NCBI GenBank assembly: GCA_021788565.1
Contig: JAJYKO010000115.1
Coordinates: 1 to 10,364 of the forward strand
From: Chloroflexota bacterium
GTDB taxonomy: Bacteria; Chloroflexota; UBA6077
Direction: 5' to 3'
DNA length: 10,364 nucleotides
The translations under genes were made by a program, and so were the position numbers. The notes under the pieces were generated by a model. That model was not told the DNA's origin, searched no databases, and saw only the letters and a list, made by a program, of their open reading frames with translations. Below are positions 1-5,726 of this stretch, piece after piece. The stretch's first letter is position 1. Each line of letters opens with the position of its first letter.

Positions 1-2
1 TC

Positions 3-407
3 GCTAGTCTGAGGGAGGTCGTTGCCAACGGCTACAGGGTCATCTGGGGTCTACCGTCCTTTCCGTTTGCCTCTATGTCCCTCTGGTTCGCCGAGAAGCT
101 CGTTGGGGTGAAGGCCGAGGCCATTCGCCCTCTGGCCGCAGTTGCCAGTATCTCCCCCCGGCCACTGCTGATCATTCATGGGACCGCCGATAGGTTGGTC
201 CCTCTCAGAGATGCCTACCGGTTGTACAGGGCGGCCGGGGAGCCAAAGGAGATCTGGGCGGTGTCGGGGGCGGACCACGTTCAGGCGAGGGAAATCGACC
301 TGGAGGGATACACGGAGAAGGTGACGGACTTCTTCAGGACGGCTCTTGGTCCTTCCTCAGAAGACGATCGGCCCTCGCCCAGAGCTGACGGTAGTTCTCG
401 AAGCTGA
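3..407 (+). CDS. alpha/beta hydrolase, C-terminal part (gene truncated by window edge)
   Basis: The frame is open from base 3, so the N-terminus and the nucleophile elbow lie outside the window. What remains is the C-terminal third of a serine hydrolase fold. A buried strand 'PRPLLIIHGTADRLVP' carries the catalytic Asp in 'GTADRLVP', and 'SGADHVQ' carries the catalytic His; both sit in the usual order and spacing for the family. The fold ends at 'YTEKVTDFFRTALG'. The remaining 18 or so residues are Ser/Arg/Asp-rich and are encoded opposite the end of the Nudix gene, so they look like run-on past a lost stop rather than part of the fold. The substrate cannot be told from this fragment; the 'PLLIIHGTAD' style is common in dipeptidyl-peptidase-like and FrsA/YqkD-like hydrolases. 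Family assignment is firm, specificity is not. Confidence 0.82.
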   Translation, partial: ASLREVVANGYRVIWGLPSFPFASMSLWFAEKLVGVKAEAIRPLAAVASISPRPLLIIHGTADRLVPLRDAYRLYRAAGEPKEIWAVSGADHVQAREIDLEGYTEKVTDFFRTALGPSSEDDRPSPRADGSSRS

Positions 408-732
408 GGATGGCCGGGGCGTCGCGCCACGGCACCAGGGCCGCGTCCGTCTCAAGGTGAGCCTGCCAGTCGGGGAGGAGGCGGGTTGCGCGCATCAAAT
501 AGAAGACGACCTGAACCTTGTCGCCCTCATACGGAAATGAGATCTCGCCCAAATCGGCGACGATCTCAGCCTCTACACCCACCTCCTCGGCCACTTCGCG
601 AAGGGCCGTTTGTTCAAGGGTTTCTCCCTCTTCCACGTGTCCTTTGGGGAAGAGGTGCTCCCCTCTGGCATTGTGACGAAGGATGGCCTGATCCCCTAGC
701 AGGACCACGCCACCGGCCTGCCGTACGATCAC
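334..732 (-). CDS. Nudix hydrolase
   Basis: This 132-residue protein is of normal length for a single Nudix domain. It carries a perfect Nudix box at residues 31-53 in the form G-x5-E-x7-REUxEExGU, with REVAEEVGV at its end. The three metal-binding glutamates are Glu46, Glu49 and Glu50. These enzymes use Mg2+ to hydrolyse nucleoside diphosphates linked to another group. The lead-in 'HLFPKGHVEEGE' resembles the Ap4A hydrolase-like branch, but substrate cannot be fixed from sequence. The start is GTG at 732, and its GTGA overlaps the TGA of the Lin0512-family gene upstream by 4 bases, which implies translational coupling. It is the last gene of the operon led by the receiver gene. Its 3' end overlaps the convergent hydrolase gene by 74 bases. 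Confidence 0.93.
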   Translation of the reverse strand: MIVRQAGGVVLLGDQAILRHNARGEHLFPKGHVEEGETLEQTALREVAEEVGVEAEIVADLGEISFPYEGDKVQVVFYLMRATRLLPDWQAHLETDAALVPWRDAPAILSFENYRQLWARADRLLRKDQEPS

Positions 733-1109
733 TCGGTTACCTCGAGCTTGACCGCGACGGAGGCCACCACGAGCACGGCCTGGTCCAAGCTGTCGCCCAT
801 GGCCGGAACCGCCACACCGCTGGAGGCAAGGAGGCCTCCGGGTACCACCCTCACGGACCGGCGACCAAAAGGCAGGGCCGCCTTCACCTGCTCTTCATCC
901 ACGCCGCCGGCCATCTCCTCGGGCACCCCGAGAAGGATCTCTATGTAGACCTCGCTGTCCAGGTCATTAATACCGGCGACCTGGCGCATCCCCGGCAGCG
1001 AAACGTGCCGCACAGCGTCCTGGACGGCCTTGACGGCGGCTTTCGTAGCGTTCTGGCCGTGGAGGTCTATGCCGAGCCCGTACTCTATGGCAAACGGTTT
1101 TAGTGCCAT
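729..1109 (-). CDS. Lin0512-family conserved protein of unknown function
   Basis: The 126-residue protein has 'GLGIDLHG' at residues 11-18, matching the GxGxDxHG motif that defines the Lin0512 family (TIGR02058 / PF09585). Residues 20-80 continue in the expected style, with an Ala/Val-rich helix and then 'EVYIEILLGVPE'. Length matches the family. No biochemical function is established to my knowledge; the Asp-His pair suggests metal or ligand binding, which is inference. No signal peptide or membrane segment is visible, so it is probably cytoplasmic. The ATG at 1109 follows a purine-rich GGGAGGGG at close spacing. It lies 18 bp after the small membrane protein gene and overlaps the Nudix start by 4 bases, so it is in the middle of the receiver-led operon and probably co-translated with the Nudix hydrolase. 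Confidence 0.85.
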   Translation of the reverse strand: MALKPFAIEYGLGIDLHGQNATKAAVKAVQDAVRHVSLPGMRQVAGINDLDSEVYIEILLGVPEEMAGGVDEEQVKAALPFGRRSVRVVPGGLLASSGVAVPAMGDSLDQAVLVVASVAVKLEVTE

Positions 1110-1127
1110 CCATCCCCTCCCGTCAAG

Positions 1128-1367
1128 CTAATCGCCCCGCTGCGGGCCGTTGCTAGCGTTCTGAATAGCCGTCAGGCGTCGGTGTATCCACTCGCTCTTG
1201 GCCGCGATGGCGGCCTCATCCGGGGGAGCACTGTCGATGCGTGAGTTGTCGGAACGCACCCGGGAGCGCCGCCTGTGCCGCACCAGTGACAGAACGAGAT
1301 CCACCAACACGATGAGGACGGCTGCGCCCGCCATCCCCGCAACCAGAAAAATATCGTTCTGCGTCAA
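1128..1367 (-). CDS. small single-pass membrane protein, unknown function
   Basis: This is a 79-residue protein with one hydrophobic helix at about residues 7-29. It is followed at once by a basic stop-transfer segment, 'RHRRRSRVR', so the N-terminus probably faces outward and the C-terminus is cytoplasmic. The cytoplasmic tail of about 45 residues ends in a helical segment with 'EWIHRRLTAIQNA'. No family is recognised. The start is TTG at 1367: a GAGGGGG Shine-Dalgarno sits at good spacing and overlaps the TGA stop of the receiver gene (10 bp apart). The conserved operon-like packing supports a real gene although the product is short. A membrane partner for the receiver or for the Lin0512-family protein is possible but only inferred from position. 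Confidence 0.7.
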   Translation of the reverse strand: MTQNDIFLVAGMAGAAVLIVLVDLVLSLVRHRRRSRVRSDNSRIDSAPPDEAAIAAKSEWIHRRLTAIQNASNGPQRGD

Positions 1368-1377
1368 GATGGCCCCC

Positions 1378-1755
1378 TCATGCCCGCGCTATCCTGGCGC
1401 GGATCTTTCTTTCGAGAAGGTCAAGGTCGAAGGGCTTGTCCACGTAGTCGTCGCACCCCGCCTCCGTCGCGCGAATCCGGTCCTTGGGCCGCGCCAGAGC
1501 TGTGATCGCGATGATAGGTACGTCCCTGGTGAGAACGTCCCTCTTCAGCCGCCTCGCCACCTCATAGCCGTCCAGCCTGGGAAGCATCAGGTCAAGAAGT
1601 ACGAGGCTGGGGCGTTCCTCTGAAGCTCTTTCCAGGGCTTCCTGCCCATCTGAAGCAAGCACCGCGCGGCAGCCTACCATATCCTCCACCACCGCGCGGA
1701 CGATTTCCTGGTTGTCAGGTTCATCTTCGACAATCAAGACTCTCGGCCGCTCCAT
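1378..1755 (-). CDS. stand-alone response regulator receiver protein (CheY/DivK-like)
   Basis: The 125 residues form one complete receiver domain with no output domain. The acidic pocket is Glu10/Asp11, the phospho-acceptor is Asp55 in 'LVLLDLMLPRLDG', the switch Thr is Thr85 in 'IIAITA', and the conserved Lys is Lys107 in 'DKPFD'. All key residues are present, so it should be phosphorylatable by a histidine kinase and act through protein contacts rather than DNA binding. The ATG at 1755 has a strong AGGAGGAG site 5 bases upstream. It is the first gene of the operon running through the membrane protein, Lin0512-family protein and Nudix hydrolase. Its cognate kinase is not in the window; the sensor at the right end is too far away and too incomplete to be linked to it. 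Its leader holds a 15-bp inverted repeat. Confidence 0.93.
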   Translation of the reverse strand: MERPRVLIVEDEPDNQEIVRAVVEDMVGCRAVLASDGQEALERASEERPSLVLLDLMLPRLDGYEVARRLKRDVLTRDVPIIAITALARPKDRIRATEAGCDDYVDKPFDLDLLERKIRARIARA

Positions 1756-1783
1756 TAACTCCTCCTAAAGTAAAGCGGCGACC

Positions 1784-1851
1784 AAACCCGCGGGGTCTTT
1801 GGCCCCTGATCCTGAACTGGCGCGCCGTGATCCCCGAGACCCCGCGGGTTT
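1784..1851. repeat. perfect 15-bp inverted repeat in the receiver-operon leader
   Basis: The left arm AAACCCGCGGGGTCT (1784-1798) and right arm AGACCCCGCGGGTTT (1837-1851) are exact reverse complements separated by 38 bases. Each arm contains the 8-bp palindrome CCCGCGGG, and the spacer contains GGCGCGCC (1819-1826). It lies 29-96 bases upstream of the receiver ATG. No run of T follows on either strand, so it does not look like an ordinary intrinsic terminator. It could be an operator, an RNA hairpin in the leader, or a dispersed repeat; the sequence alone does not decide. Confidence 0.8.
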
Positions 1852-1952
1852 CATCCTGGCTTTGGTTTAGAATATTAGGTAGGGTGGGACTAGAAGCTTG
1901 GTAAGCCATCGATAGTTTAGGATGTTCACCCGGGACGGTCAACACCGGCTCA

Positions 1953-1961
1953 TGCTATAAT
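1953..1961 (+). promoter_or_regulatory. extended -10 promoter for the glycosyltransferase gene
   Basis: A consensus TATAAT (1956-1961) is preceded by TGC, making an extended -10 element. No good -35 box is seen at 16-18 bases upstream, which is usual for extended -10 promoters. Transcription would begin near 1968, only a few bases before the TTG at 1973, which argues that the real start codon lies further downstream. Confidence 0.6.
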
Positions 1962-1990
1962 GCCGCCACTCTTTGGAAGGAGTGCAGCCC

Positions 1991-2647
1991 CTGAAACTCT
2001 CTGTCCTCATTCCCGTCTTCAACGAGCGTGACTCAGTCGAAGAGATCGTCCATCGCGTGGCATCCGTCCCCGTGCCCAAGGAGATCATCGTGGTCAACGA
2101 CTGCTCTCGAGACGGCACGGGAGAGATATTGGACCGGATCCAGGTGGAGGAGCTCCGAGTTATTCACCACGAGGTCAACCAGGGAAAGGGCGCGGCCGTG
2201 CGGACTGCCCTCGCCGCTGCCACCGGCGACCTGGCGATTATCCAGGACGCCGACCTCGAGTACGACCCCGACGAGTACGTGAAGCTGCTTCACCCCATCC
2301 TGCAGGGCGAGGCCGAGGTGGTGTACGGGGCACGCAACCTGGACGGCCAGAAGTGGCTCTTCCGTAACGGGAACCGGATGCTCACCTCGTTGACCAATGT
2401 GCTGTACGGCTCTCGTCTACACGATATGGAGACCTGCTACAAGCTGATCCCGACGGAGCTCTTCCGAAGCCTGGAGATCCGGTGCAACCGATTCGACCTG
2501 GAGCCGGAGATCACCGCGAAGCTGCTGCGGAAAGGATGCCGGATCCGGGAGGTTCCCATCAGCTACTTCCCGCGTGGCGAGAAGAAGCTCTCCGCCTGGC
2601 GGGATGGAATGCCGGCCCTTCTCACCCTCTTCCGGCTACGGTTCTAA
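1991..2647 (+). CDS. family 2 glycosyltransferase (dolichyl-phosphate mannosyltransferase-like)
   Basis: The product is a soluble GT-A fold enzyme that moves a sugar from a nucleotide donor to a lipid or polymer acceptor. Numbered from the CTG at 1991 (218 residues), it opens with '[19 protein letters not shown]'. It has the nucleotide-binding 'VNDCSRDGT' (35-43), the metal-binding DAD at 86-88 in '[11 protein letters not shown]', and the acceptor-side region '[11 protein letters not shown]' and '[13 protein letters not shown]'. It lacks the C-terminal membrane helices of some relatives. Start choice: the frame also has TTG at 1973 and GTG at 1982. However, AAGGAG at 1977-1982 sits 8 bases before the CTG at 1991, and the family usually begins (M)KLSV-IPV-NE, so CTG fits best. 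An automated caller would choose 1973 or 1982. It is monocistronic, with its own promoter. Acceptor and donor sugar are unknown. Confidence 0.9.
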   Translation: MKLSVLIPVFNERDSVEEIVHRVASVPVPKEIIVVNDCSRDGTGEILDRIQVEELRVIHHEVNQGKGAAVRTALAAATGDLAIIQDADLEYDPDEYVKLLHPILQGEAEVVYGARNLDGQKWLFRNGNRMLTSLTNVLYGSRLHDMETCYKLIPTELFRSLEIRCNRFDLEPEITAKLLRKGCRIREVPISYFPRGEKKLSAWRDGMPALLTLFRLRF

Positions 2648-2660
2648 TGCCCTTACAAAA

Positions 2661-2707
2661 CATGTAGGGGCCGCGGGCCGGCAGGGCGTGCTCGCGGCCC
2701 CTACATG
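2661..2707. repeat. REP-like GTAGGGGC/GCCCCTAC palindrome between convergent genes
   Basis: CATGTAGGGGCCGCG (2661-2675) and CGCGGCCCCTACATG (2693-2707) are perfect 15-bp reverse complements with a 17-base GC-rich loop. It sits between the convergent ends of the glycosyltransferase gene (2647) and the DinB gene (2747). The TGTAGGGGC...GCCCCTACA form resembles short palindromes scattered through many Chloroflexota and other environmental genomes, so it is probably a REP/BIME-type dispersed element. It could also stop transcription from both sides, though no T-run follows. Confidence 0.75.
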
Positions 2708-2746
2708 AATTGATGGCGTATTAGGGAGATCCCAACCTACACCGCC

Positions 2747-3250
2747 TCAGAGGTTGTGGCGGCGGCGGGTCTCCAGGATCTCTTCGACGTGCTCCTGGAA
2801 GTGACGGTTTGCGATCCCTATCATCTCCGCGACAGACGGCTTCCACTCGGCGTCCTCTCCGAAGCTAACGTAGCGCTCCGAGGCATCAGGTAGATGCTGG
2901 ACGAGCTGAGCGATGTGGGCGCGCAGTCCCCGAATGAGCGCCAGAGATGGCTCGATGGGCCGGCCCGCGTAGTCGAGGGCCTCGGCCCATCGATCATCGT
3001 CCATGAGGTTATGGGCGTAGACACGGCCCGGTTCCGCCAACGCCATCTTGATCGGGGTGGCCCAGTGAAGCTCCCCGTCGGCCAGGTGGTGGACGATCTG
3101 CCGAACGGTCCATGCGCCCGGCGCCCGGGCGAGGTCCAGGCCGGCGCCAGATAATCCGGTCACCGCCGCTTCCAACCGGTCAGGCCCTTGCACGTACAGG
3201 CTGAAGCTTTCGTCAGCCTGCTGCGATTGAGGGACGCGTCTTTCGCTCAT
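2747..3250 (-). CDS. DinB-family protein (second copy)
   Basis: This 167-residue four-helix-bundle protein belongs to the DinB/YfiT superfamily. The His metal triad is seen as His55 (or 54) in 'IVHHLADGE' and His150/His154 in 'NRHFQEHVEEI'. The 'WTVRQIVHHLAD' segment is typical of the DinB_2 branch. Known relatives include thiol-dependent S-transferases and metal-dependent hydrolases; many members have no known reaction. The frame stays open upstream to 3808, but the real start is the ATG at 3250. Its ATGA overlaps the stop of the ICMT-like gene by 4 bases, and the domain begins right after it; the longer N-terminal extension is antisense shadow. It is the last gene of the aminotransferase-led operon. 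Helix order matches the other DinB protein here but sequence similarity is low. Confidence 0.88.
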   Translation of the reverse strand: MSERRVPQSQQADESFSLYVQGPDRLEAAVTGLSGAGLDLARAPGAWTVRQIVHHLADGELHWATPIKMALAEPGRVYAHNLMDDDRWAEALDYAGRPIEPSLALIRGLRAHIAQLVQHLPDASERYVSFGEDAEWKPSVAEMIGIANRHFQEHVEEILETRRRHNL

Positions 3251-3711
3251 CGTCGACCCCACCAGGGTACCAGCCGGCCGGCGCGCTGACGATAAGCAGC
3301 GTAGCCCGGGAAGGTCCGCATCAATAGGGTCTCCTCGTAGCGAGATTTCAGGTAGTAGAAGAGCGAGAGGGCAGCCGCTATCCCCACGGCCCAGAGACTT
3401 CCGCGGAAGAGGGCGAGGCCGAAGGATCCGAGGATCACGCCTGCGTACACGGGATGGCGCACCAGGCTGTAGATCCCGACGTCCACCATCCGGGCCGACG
3501 GGTCGGGGTCGGGCGAGGCATGTATCAGCGCACGATTGACCCTCCCGTAAGTACCAGCAGAGAGGGCAACCAGTATGAAGCCGCCGATAGCCAGTAGGAC
3601 GCCGGGCACGCGGCCCCGGGCGAGAGAGGGCGCCCGGGGTGTAAGGAGCGACAGGCCCAGCAGCCCGATAAGGATCCACTGGGCCAGCAGCCATCGATCC
3701 GACGTTCTCAC
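3247..3711 (-). CDS. isoprenylcysteine carboxyl methyltransferase (ICMT/PEMT)-like membrane methyltransferase
   Basis: The 154-residue integral membrane protein has hydrophobic helices at about residues 7-24, 36-54, 88-103 and 106-120. Its C-terminal half carries the family signature: 'GIYSLVRHPVYAG' (79-91), 'RYEETLLMRTFP' and 'YAAYRQRAGRLVPW'. In characterised relatives these segments bind S-adenosyl-methionine at the membrane surface and place the methyl group on a hydrophobic acceptor. Bacteria have no prenyl-cysteine proteins of the eukaryotic kind, so the acceptor here is unknown; a lipid or small hydrophobic metabolite is plausible. The start is GTG at 3711, 5 bp after the stop of the first DinB gene, with only a weak GAGG-type site, so translation is probably coupled. 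The stop overlaps the next DinB ATG. Confidence 0.88.
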   Translation of the reverse strand: MRTSDRWLLAQWILIGLLGLSLLTPRAPSLARGRVPGVLLAIGGFILVALSAGTYGRVNRALIHASPDPDPSARMVDVGIYSLVRHPVYAGVILGSFGLALFRGSLWAVGIAAALSLFYYLKSRYEETLLMRTFPGYAAYRQRAGRLVPWWGRR

Positions 3712-3716
3712 CAGCC

Positions 3717-4220
3717 TCAGGCCTGTCCCGACAGCTCGAGGCAGTACCGCACCAGGTCCGTGGGCTTGGGCGGATGCCCCGCTCGGGTAAGCATGTCGGC
3801 CAGCTCACTCCGATGATGAGTCGCGTGGTTCGCCGCGTGGAGCATCAGCTGCCACAGGGGCAGGGTATAACTGTCTCCCGCGGTGTTCCTGTAGGGTAGG
3901 GGCGCCGCCAACTGCTCAGGTGTTAGACCGGCGATGAAGGCGTCCAACTCCCGTTGCTGCTCACCCCACCGGCTCTTGATCTCGTCCAGCGAGGCGAAGT
4001 CGTTTCCGGTCAGCACCTTCGAGGGTGACACTCCCTTCCACCGGCTGAGCCAGGCGATTTCGGCGCCGAGTATGTGCCCGAGAGTGCCGTGAATGGAGTC
4101 GAAGCTGGCGCCGAACTTCTCCCGCAGCCGGTCCGCGGGGACTTCGTCCACCGTTGTCAGCAACCGCTCGTTCACCCAGTGATTGTAACCGTACAGCAGC
4201 CTCACAGTCTCAAGGTCCAT
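3717..4220 (-). CDS. DinB-family protein (first copy)
   Basis: The 167 residues form the DinB/YfiT four-helix bundle. The metal-binding histidines are His49 in 'TLGHILGAE' and His132/His136 in 'HAANHATHHRSEL', in the expected H...HxxxH order. The N-terminal 'LLYGYNHWVNERLL' is typical of the DinB helix 1. This looks closer to classical DinB than the second copy. The start chosen is the ATG at 4220, with AAAGGGG about 8 bases upstream; a GTG at 4241 in frame would add seven residues and overlap the aminotransferase stop, and is less likely. The aminotransferase gene ends 14 bp upstream and the ICMT-like gene begins 5 bp downstream, so all share one transcript. The reaction is unknown; metal-dependent transfer of a low-molecular-weight thiol is known for some relatives. 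Confidence 0.9.
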   Translation of the reverse strand: MDLETVRLLYGYNHWVNERLLTTVDEVPADRLREKFGASFDSIHGTLGHILGAEIAWLSRWKGVSPSKVLTGNDFASLDEIKSRWGEQQRELDAFIAGLTPEQLAAPLPYRNTAGDSYTLPLWQLMLHAANHATHHRSELADMLTRAGHPPKPTDLVRYCLELSGQA

Positions 4221-4234
4221 GGATATTACCCCTT

Positions 4235-5452
4235 TCAGCACGGGCCGGCAGAGCCGCCGGCCCGTTGGTCGGTCAGCAACTCCTTGATGGCGACGCCAAG
4301 CCGCTTCATCCCTTCCTCGGTCTGTGCCTCGTCGGAGCTGGAGAAGCTGAGCCGCATGCTATTGTCCCCGTCCTGGCCTCCCGCGTGGAACGCCACTCCC
4401 GGCACGAACGCGACGTTTCGCTTGGCGGCAATCTCGAACAGTTTCAGAGTAGAGACCCCTTCGGGGAGAGTCATGTACACGAACATCCCGCCGCTGGGGC
4501 GAGTGTAGCGCACCTCGCTGGGTACGTGCTTCTCGATCACGGAGAGCATGAAGTCGCGTTGCTTTCGGTAAGCGGCTTTCAGAACGGCGATGTGGGCATC
4601 CAGGTCGTTGTCCGCGAGGTAGCGATACATGACCTGCTGGGCGAAGTTATCGGAGTGGAAGTCGGCTGCCTGCTTTGCCTCGAGCAGCCCTGCCATGATG
4701 TCGCGACGAGCCCATGCCCAGCCTAGTCTGAGGCCTGGCGCTACTGTCTTGGAGAAGGTTCCCAGTAATATCGTGTTGTCCGGGAGGAACCTCTTGATGG
4801 GTGGAAGGTCCTCTCCTTCAAATCGTATCTCCCCGTAGGGGTCATCTTCTATCAGCAGCAGATCGTGGTTGGCCAGCACGTCGGCGAGCTGCTTCCTCTT
4901 CTGGAGGGAGTAGCTCAGGCCGGAGGGGTTCTGGAAGTTGGGAACGCTGTAGAACAGCTTCGCCGGCCCTGCGCCCAACGCCTGGTCGAGCGCCTCGACA
5001 TCCAGACCGTCCTCCATCAGCGGCACCTGTGTGAACTGCACCTCATATAGGGAGAAGGCTTGCAGCGCCCCGTGGTAGGCGGGACGCTCTGTCACAACTC
5101 TGTCGCCGCGTTCGAGGAGAACCTTGCCGATCAGGTCGAAAGACTGCTGAGACCCGTTGGTTATGATGATGTCCGCGGGATCGGCATCAAAACCATACTT
5201 TCGACGGTACCTGCCGGCAATGTACTGCCGCAGCGGTAGGTAACCCTGAGTGGTTGTGTACTGCAGAACGCTAGGACCGGCGTCGCGTAGCACCTTCGTG
5301 GTAGCCTCGCGAATCTCCTCGATTGGGAAGAAGACCGAGTTCGGGAGGCCGCCCGCGAAGGAAATTACCTCCGGGTTCTCTGTGACGCTGAGGATCTCGG
5401 TAACGAAGGAGCGATGGACCTTGCCGATCCTGCTGGCCAGTAGCCTGTTCAT
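4235..5452 (-). CDS. PLP-dependent aminotransferase, fold type I (LysN/KAT-II/Aro8-like)
   Basis: The 405-residue protein is full length for class I/II aminotransferases of the 2-aminoadipate / kynurenine type. 'VISFAGGLPNSVFFP' (29-43) is the substrate-side loop typical of this group. Tyr65 and Gly70 lie in 'YTTTQGYLPLR'. Asn175 in 'PNFQNPSG', Asp203 and Tyr206 in 'EDDPYG' hold the cofactor. Lys235 in 'GTFSKTVAPG' forms the Schiff base, Arg242 binds phosphate, and the Arg in 'NSMRLSFSS' binds the substrate carboxylate. All catalytic residues are present. The ATG at 5452 has a GAGGAAGAG site upstream; the longer open frame to 6103 is not coding. It leads the operon with two DinB genes and an ICMT-like gene. 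It moves an amino group from an amino acid to a 2-oxoacid; the exact substrate (2-aminoadipate, aromatic or branched amino acids) cannot be told. Confidence 0.94.
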   Translation of the reverse strand: MNRLLASRIGKVHRSFVTEILSVTENPEVISFAGGLPNSVFFPIEEIREATTKVLRDAGPSVLQYTTTQGYLPLRQYIAGRYRRKYGFDADPADIIITNGSQQSFDLIGKVLLERGDRVVTERPAYHGALQAFSLYEVQFTQVPLMEDGLDVEALDQALGAGPAKLFYSVPNFQNPSGLSYSLQKRKQLADVLANHDLLLIEDDPYGEIRFEGEDLPPIKRFLPDNTILLGTFSKTVAPGLRLGWAWARRDIMAGLLEAKQAADFHSDNFAQQVMYRYLADNDLDAHIAVLKAAYRKQRDFMLSVIEKHVPSEVRYTRPSGGMFVYMTLPEGVSTLKLFEIAAKRNVAFVPGVAFHAGGQDGDNSMRLSFSSSDEAQTEEGMKRLGVAIKELLTDQRAGGSAGPC

Positions 5453-5478
5453 GTGCTGCTCTTCCTCGCTGAAGAAGT

Positions 5479-5502
5479 GAGTCGCGGGCAACGACTCGCG
5501 AC
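5479..5502. repeat. two overlapping short inverted repeats in the aminotransferase leader
   Basis: GAGTCG (5479-5484) pairs with CGACTC (5492-5497), and the overlapping GTCGCG (5481-5486) pairs with CGCGAC (5497-5502). The two stems exclude each other. They lie 27-50 bases upstream of the aminotransferase ATG on the minus strand. Short mutually exclusive stems in a leader can be regulatory, but stems this short also occur by chance in GC-rich DNA. Confidence 0.35.
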
Positions 5503-5575
5503 TTGTGCATGGATGATACCTCATTGCCAGAACTGCTGCAGCCAGAATGTGCTTTCCCGCAGTATTGCATTCGTA

Positions 5576-5584
5576 TGGTATACT
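5576..5584 (+). promoter_or_regulatory. possible extended -10 promoter for the zinc-ribbon / helicase operon
   Basis: TGG followed by TATACT (5579-5584) forms an extended -10 element. No convincing -35 box is present at the expected distance. It would give a leader of about 135 bases, which includes the 5674-5723 stem. The same AT-rich patch could also serve the minus strand, so the assignment is tentative. Confidence 0.35.
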
Positions 5585-5673
5585 ATCCATTGCGGTGTGA
5601 ATCGGCGGCTCGCCTCTCAGTTGGGTATGGTTCAGGACCACTTCAGTAGTACCTGCGCCCGCTTCCAGTCTAG

Positions 5674-5723
5674 TCGCGCTGACCGAACAACCCAAGATTT
5701 TCTGACCTAAGGAGTCAGCGCGA
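5674..5723 (+). promoter_or_regulatory. 10-bp stem spanning the ribosome binding region of the zinc-ribbon gene
   Basis: TCGCGCTGAC (5674-5683) is the exact reverse complement of GTCAGCGCGA (5714-5723), with a 30-base loop. The AAGGAG Shine-Dalgarno (5709-5714) lies at the 3' edge of the loop. The right arm fills most of the 12-base gap between that site and the ATG at 5727, an unusually long spacing. When folded, the stem would either block the start or bring the site closer to it. A temperature- or protein-controlled switch would suit a helicase operon; this role is inference. Confidence 0.5.
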
Positions 5724-5726
5724 AAG

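Noticed and set aside
486..1103. 205-codon frame on the + strand
   Set aside because: It lies antisense to the Nudix and Lin0512-family genes, both supported by diagnostic motifs; its His/Arg/Gly-rich composition is typical of shadow frames.
1862..1930. Minus-strand promoter for the receiver operon (TAATAT/TATTCT-like boxes)
   Set aside because: AT-rich -10-like boxes exist but no -35 box at usual spacing was found, so no specific site is claimed.
3251..3808. N-terminal extension of the DinB frame, open for 186 more codons
   Set aside because: It runs out of frame through the ICMT-like gene and the end of the first DinB gene on the same strand, has Pro/Arg/Gly-rich composition, and the DinB domain starts at ATG 3250 with an ATGA overlap.
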